NCBI RefSeq assembly: GCF_008033115.1
Contig: NZ_CP041203.1
Location: 1,674,001 to 1,738,000 of the forward strand
Source of the DNA: Cellulomonas sp. Y8
GTDB lineage: Bacteria > Actinomycetota > Actinomycetes > Actinomycetales > Cellulomonadaceae
Direction: 5' to 3'
DNA length: 64,000 bases
In this document: positions 60,639 to 64,000 of the stretch, piece by piece
Layout: each line of letters starts with the position of its first letter
How positions within the stretch are numbered: position 1 is the first letter of the stretch
Notes under the pieces: model-generated
Told to the model about the DNA's origin: nothing
Seen by the model: only the letters and a program-made list of their open reading frames with translations
The model's database searches: none
Position numbers and translations under genes: made by a program

Positions 60639-60953
60639 TCAGCGCACCGCGGTCAGCGGGACGTCGGCGCCGCGCTGGCGAAGCAGGTCGAGAAGGCGCC
60701 CGGTGCGCAGTCGCCCGGAGCTGACGAACTCCCCGTCGAGCAGGACCAGTGGGCTCATCGCCGCACGGTGCTCGGCGACCAGCTGCTGCCCCTCGTCGGA
60801 CCGTGCCTCGAGAACCCGCAAGCGCAGCGGTGTGCGCTCGCGCAGCCGGTCGAGGGTGTCGAGTGCGGCGTCGCAGAGGTGGCATGCGGGTGAGCGCACC
60901 ACCGTGACGACCGGGTCGGTCAGGCTCTTCAACTGGCCGGGCGTGCTGGGCAT
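60639..60953 (-). CDS. Glutaredoxin-like (DUF836-type) protein
   Basis: 104 residues from ATG 60953. TVVRSPACHLCDAALDTLDRLRE has a CHLC redox motif; RLRVLEARSDEGQQLVAEHRAAMSPLVLLDGEFVSSG is the remaining thioredoxin fold. Its stop (60639) lies 1 nt before the ccdA start. It may supply cytoplasmic electrons to CcdA. A TGAAG box lies about 50 nt upstream. Confidence 0.75.
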   Translation of the reverse strand: MPSTPGQLKSLTDPVVTVVRSPACHLCDAALDTLDRLRERTPLRLRVLEARSDEGQQLVAEHRAAMSPLVLLDGEFVSSGRLRTGRLLDLLRQRGADVPLTAVR

Positions 60954-60998
60954 GCCACCACGGTCCCGCGCACCACCTGCGCCGACGATCACGCGTGC

Positions 60999-61015
60999 AT
61001 CAAGTTTCGATGAAG
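60999..61015 (-). promoter_or_regulatory. TGAAG box 9 (glutaredoxin-ccdA-redoxin operon)
   Basis: ATCAAG-N5-ATGAAG, 11-bp period. Confidence 0.55.
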
Positions 61016-61026
61016 CCTGCCGTCGG

Positions 61027-62163
61027 TCAGGCGCGAGTAGCGGTGGTGGTCGCGTCCGGCAGTCGGACGGAGAACCGCGAGCCGCGACCGAGGCCTTCGC
61101 TGGCTGCGTCGATCGTTCCGCCATGGGCCTGGACGAGCGCCCGGCAGATCGCCAGGCCGACGCCCGATCCACCGTGGCGGCGGTCGCGGGCGCTGTCGAC
61201 GCGGTAGAACCGCTCGAACAGGTGCGGCAGGTGCTCGGCGGCGATGCCCTCGCCGGTGTCGGTGACGGTCAGTTCGATCGTGGTGGCGTCGCGGCGACCG
61301 GCAGAGAGGATGATGCGTCCGCCGGCGGGCGTGTGGCGGATCGCGTTCACCGCGAGGTTGTCCAGCACCTGCGCCATGCGGACGCGGTCGACCCGCACGA
61401 CCCCGGCGTCGGCGCCGTTCTGGGTGGTGAGGGTGACGCCGGCGGTCTCGGCTCGCTCGCGTGCGACGAGCGCGGTGGCCTCGACGAGCTCGCCGGCGGG
61501 GACGTCGGCGAGGTGAAGGTCGAGCTCTCCGCTCTCGGCGCGGGTGACCGCGGCGAGGTCGCTGGCGAGTCGGGTCAGGCGCTGGGCCTGGTCGTTCAGA
61601 ACGGTGATCGTCTCGGTGTCCAGGACGCGCACGCCGTCCTCAAGCGCTTCGACGTAGGCGGTGAGGGTCGCCGCCGGGGTTCGCAGCTCGTGGGCGACGT
61701 CGGTCAGCAGCCGCTCACGCAGTCGTTCGTCGGCTTCGAGGTGGGCGGCCATGGTGTTGAACGACCCAGCAAGCTGGTCGAACTCGACACCGATGCCCGG
61801 CAGCGGGACCCGGGCGTCGAACCGGCCGGAGCCGACCTGCGCGGCGGCGCGGGCCATCTGGGAGACTGAGCGCCCCACACGGCGCGTCAGGACCACGCTG
61901 ACCGTCAGGGCGGTGACGCCCGCGACGACCATCGCCAGGCCGAGGGCGATGGTGCTCGCCGACTGGAACGCCTCTTCGATGTGCAGGTCGGCGAGCTCGT
62001 GGTCGGCGATGTTGGCCTGCACCAGGTGCTCGTGGAACAAGGCCGGCCCCACGAGCGTCGCCACCAGCCAGGCCGTGGCCGCGGCGGCCACGAGCACCAG
62101 GACGATCGAGACCAGCAGCCGCCGCCCGATGCTGCCGGGGCCGATCGCCTCGCGCGTCCTCAT
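61027..62163 (-). CDS. Sensor histidine kinase (intact)
   Basis: 378 residues from ATG 62163, ATGA overlap with the response regulator. Two helices flank a sensor loop (HEHLVQANIADHELADLHIEEAFQ, His/Glu-rich), then HAMP, H-box LTDVAHELRTPAATL and an ATPase domain (NLAVNAIRHTPAGG, DTGEGIAAE, GGSGVGLAI). It closely resembles the frameshifted kinase at 45264 in layout and loop, so the two systems are paralogues. Likely signal: copper or envelope stress (inferred from context). Confidence 0.88.
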   Translation of the reverse strand: MRTREAIGPGSIGRRLLVSIVLVLVAAAATAWLVATLVGPALFHEHLVQANIADHELADLHIEEAFQSASTIALGLAMVVAGVTALTVSVVLTRRVGRSVSQMARAAAQVGSGRFDARVPLPGIGVEFDQLAGSFNTMAAHLEADERLRERLLTDVAHELRTPAATLTAYVEALEDGVRVLDTETITVLNDQAQRLTRLASDLAAVTRAESGELDLHLADVPAGELVEATALVARERAETAGVTLTTQNGADAGVVRVDRVRMAQVLDNLAVNAIRHTPAGGRIILSAGRRDATTIELTVTDTGEGIAAEHLPHLFERFYRVDSARDRRHGGSGVGLAICRALVQAHGGTIDAASEGLGRGSRFSVRLPDATTTATRA

Positions 62164-62882
62164 CCGGGTCCCATCCGGTACCCCACCCCGCGGACGGTGC
62201 GCACGAACCGTTGCTGCTGAGCGGTGTCCTTGAGCTTGCGGCGCACGTGCAGCACGTGGACGTCGACCAGGTGCTCGTCGCCCACCCAGCCCTCGCCCCA
62301 GACGGCGCGGATCAGCGCGGGCCGGGAGAACACGACGCCGGGTCGCGAGGCCAGCGCGGCCAGCACGTCGAACTCCAAGCGGGTCAGGACGACCGGCTCG
62401 CCGTCGACCTCGACCTCGCGCGCGTCCAGATCCAGGACGAGGCCACCGACGGTGACCCTGCGGGTCTCGACCGGCGCGGAGCCCTGGTCTGCAGGAGCGG
62501 CTCGGCGCGGGCGACGCAGCATGACGCGGATCCGGGCCATCAGCTCCCGCGGGCTGAACGGCTTGGTCATGTAGTCGTCCGCCCCCACGGACAGCCCGAT
62601 CAAGGTGTCGACCTCGTCGCTGCGCGCGGTGAGCATGACGACGTAGCAATCGGAGAACGTGCGCAGCTGCCGGCAGATCTCCACGCCGTCGACCCCCGGC
62701 AGCCCGAGGTCGAGGACCACCACGTCCGGGTCGACCTCACGCAGCAGGGCGACCGCGGCGCTGCCGTCGTGGCACAAGGACACCTCGAAGCCCTCCCGCT
62801 CAAGGTAACCGCCGACGACCGAGGCGAGCGCCTGCTCGTCGTCGATCACGACGGCGCGCATCGTGGCCTCGGGCGGTGTCAT
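62160..62882 (-). CDS. OmpR-family response regulator
   Basis: 240 residues from ATG 62882 (an internal ATG at 62861 is possible). Receiver with Asp58 (VVVLDLGLPG) and DDYMTKPF; winged helix (VVLTRLEFDVLAALASRPGVVFSRPALIRAVWGEGW ... VLHVRRKLKD). A paralogue of the regulator at 44566. A TGAAG box lies about 60 bp upstream, between it and a divergent gene. Confidence 0.88.
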   Translation of the reverse strand: MTPPEATMRAVVIDDEQALASVVGGYLEREGFEVSLCHDGSAAVALLREVDPDVVVLDLGLPGVDGVEICRQLRTFSDCYVVMLTARSDEVDTLIGLSVGADDYMTKPFSPRELMARIRVMLRRPRRAAPADQGSAPVETRRVTVGGLVLDLDAREVEVDGEPVVLTRLEFDVLAALASRPGVVFSRPALIRAVWGEGWVGDEHLVDVHVLHVRRKLKDTAQQQRFVRTVRGVGYRMGPG

Positions 62883-62943
62883 GCGGCCATTGTGGCCAGG
62901 AGCCTGCACCTCGACGAGCACTGCGCGGATCGTGTGGGAACTT

Positions 62944-62960
62944 CCTGATCGAAACTTCAT
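62944..62960. promoter_or_regulatory. TGAAG box 10 (response regulator / ferredoxin-like divergent promoter)
   Basis: CCTGAT and CTTCAT, 11-bp period. Toward the plus gene, TATCGT at 62994 lies 7 nt before GTG 63006, a probable leaderless start. Confidence 0.55.
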
Positions 62961-63005
62961 CGACCGGGGACGTCCTCGCGCGCCCGCGCCCCGTATCGTC
63001 GTCCG

Positions 63006-63416
63006 GTGCCTGATACCCCCACCGAGCCCGCCCGGGAGGCCACCCTTCCCGGGCTGACCGCCTGCTCGCTGTGCGCGGGTGAGACACTGGGGCACCGCGA
63101 CCCGATGCCGGGCGGTCAGATGGCACGGCTGCGGGCGGTGGCCGAGCGCGTCGCTGCTCGCCTGACGTTCGTGGAGTGCCTCGACGAGTGCGAACGCGGC
63201 GACGTCGTCGTGGCCCGCCCCTCGGGCTCATGCCGACGCGCTGGAGCAGCGCCCGTGTGGTTCGAGCGCCTGGCGGGCGACCACCAGACCCGGGCGCTCG
63301 AAGACTGGCTGCGTGCCGGTGGTCCGGGTGCCAGAGCCGTCCCGCCCGAGCTCTCGGAGCACGTGATCCACCGCGGGTCCGAGGCCCCCGATGTCGTGGG
63401 ATCGACAACTCACTGA
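63006..63416 (+). CDS. Ferredoxin-like / DUF1636-type protein
   Basis: 136 residues from GTG 63006, probably leaderless. Cys pattern CSLC ... ECLDECERG ... GSC, with FVECLDECERGDVVVARP, resembles thioredoxin-like [2Fe-2S] proteins; assignment is tentative. The C-terminal half (WFERLAGDHQTRALEDWLRAGG) matches actinobacterial homologues. It may be under TGAAG box 10. Confidence 0.55.
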   Translation: MPDTPTEPAREATLPGLTACSLCAGETLGHRDPMPGGQMARLRAVAERVAARLTFVECLDECERGDVVVARPSGSCRRAGAAPVWFERLAGDHQTRALEDWLRAGGPGARAVPPELSEHVIHRGSEAPDVVGSTTH

Positions 63417-63545
63417 CATCGACGCCGTCGCACACTGGCCCACCTCGCCGACTCACCGAGAGGTTCGCTGCCTCGGCACCCGGGGCGGCGCGCCGGGACT
63501 TCGTGCCCACCTCGGTCGAACCGACGGCTTTCTACTCTGGAGAAC

Positions 63546-64000
63546 ATGAGGCTCACCCACCGACCCCGCCTGCTCGCCTCCGTGGCGCTCACCGCCCTGG
63601 TTCTCGCCGGTTGCGCGGCCCAGCCGGAAGCTGCCGATGACGCGCCTGCGACCGCCGTCGAGACGTGGGCCGAGCTGGACGCCACGGAGCTGATCGATCA
63701 GCTCGAGGCGATGCCCCTGGGCGAGCGACCCCAGGACGTGCTGGCATCCATCCGCCAGGACGAGGTCCTGGTGTCCTCGCCGAACGGGTCGCAAGAGGTC
63801 TCGGTCCCGATCGAGGAAGGGCACTACCTGTCGATCGCGCCGTACGTGGACCGGACGCACGACTGCTACTTCCACTCGCTGACCACCTGCACCGGCGAGA
63901 TGGGCGGCGAGGAGATCACGGTGCAGATCGTCGACGACCGCACCGGTGAGGTGTACGTGGACGAGACGACCCGCGCCCACGACAACGGGTTCGTCGGGTT
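63546..64000 (+). CDS. cueP: CueP-family copper-binding lipoprotein (cut by the window end)
   Basis: 151 codons present, open at the window edge. Lipobox LVLAGCAAQ, then DATELIDQLEAMPLGERPQDVLASIRQDEVLVS and HDCYFHSLTTCTGEMGG, the Cys/His signature I associate with CueP, a periplasmic copper protein; GEVYVDETTRAHDNGFVG follows. Fits the copper theme of the region. Confidence 0.75.
   Translation, partial: MRLTHRPRLLASVALTALVLAGCAAQPEAADDAPATAVETWAELDATELIDQLEAMPLGERPQDVLASIRQDEVLVSSPNGSQEVSVPIEEGHYLSIAPYVDRTHDCYFHSLTTCTGEMGGEEITVQIVDDRTGEVYVDETTRAHDNGFVG

Overview
The window is GC-rich DNA from an actinobacterium. Codon use, leaderless genes, CmtR-type metal sensors, MobF/TraA-type conjugation genes and a c-di-AMP riboswitch ahead of an NlpC/P60 gene all fit Micrococcales (Cellulomonas/Cellulosimicrobium-like). 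That placement is an inference. Most of the window looks like a conjugative plasmid or integrative element. No rRNA, complete tRNA or CRISPR array was seen.

Layout. (1) 0-2.6 kb: four chained genes for DNA handling (SSB, membrane M41-like peptidase, PD-(D/E)XK-like nuclease, HNH nuclease). (2) 2.7-4.9 kb: a broken membrane gene, a lipoprotein and a secreted metzincin. (3) 4912-12308: a complete transposon with ~40-bp imperfect terminal inverted repeats and an 8-bp flanking direct repeat. It carries a TniB-like ATPase, a TniA-like DDE transposase and a resolvase, with cargo cmtR-cadD (cadmium), merA-merR (mercury) and an ankyrin gene. It sits just upstream of a second, frameshifted resolvase gene, as expected of a res-site-hunting element. 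(4) 13-19.4 kb: a RES/Xre toxin-antitoxin pair, a divergent gene of unknown function, a tRNA 3' fragment next to a dif-like site, and several orphan genes. (5) 19.6-36.3 kb: the plasmid core, with a MobF relaxase, two HNH/ParB-type modules, an ArdC-type antirestriction protein and several accessory genes. This part has several families of dispersed repeats, including a hairpin leader repeated upstream of three genes.

(6) 36.6-64 kb: a metal and envelope region. It holds NlpC/P60 and M23 peptidases, CcsB, CcdA (two), VKOR, DsbA-, TlpA- and AhpC-like redox proteins, Lnt, a CDF exporter, an SPC-type and a CPH-type P1B ATPase, CtaG-like and CopC-like proteins, DUF305, DUF2933, a Cys-rich peptide, a CueP-type protein and two OmpR-family two-component systems. 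The proteins suggest copper (and other metal) export coupled to periplasmic thiol repair and cell-wall remodelling. Ten intergenic or gene-end sites in this half share a 17-bp direct repeat (ATGAAG-N5-ATGAAG, 11-bp period). This is the architecture of an OmpR/PhoB-family box and may define one regulon controlled by the resident response regulators.

At least nine genes carry frameshifts. Most are single-base insertions, several of them an extra C in a short C run. This looks more like assembly error than decay, so those genes are reported as broken with that caveat.
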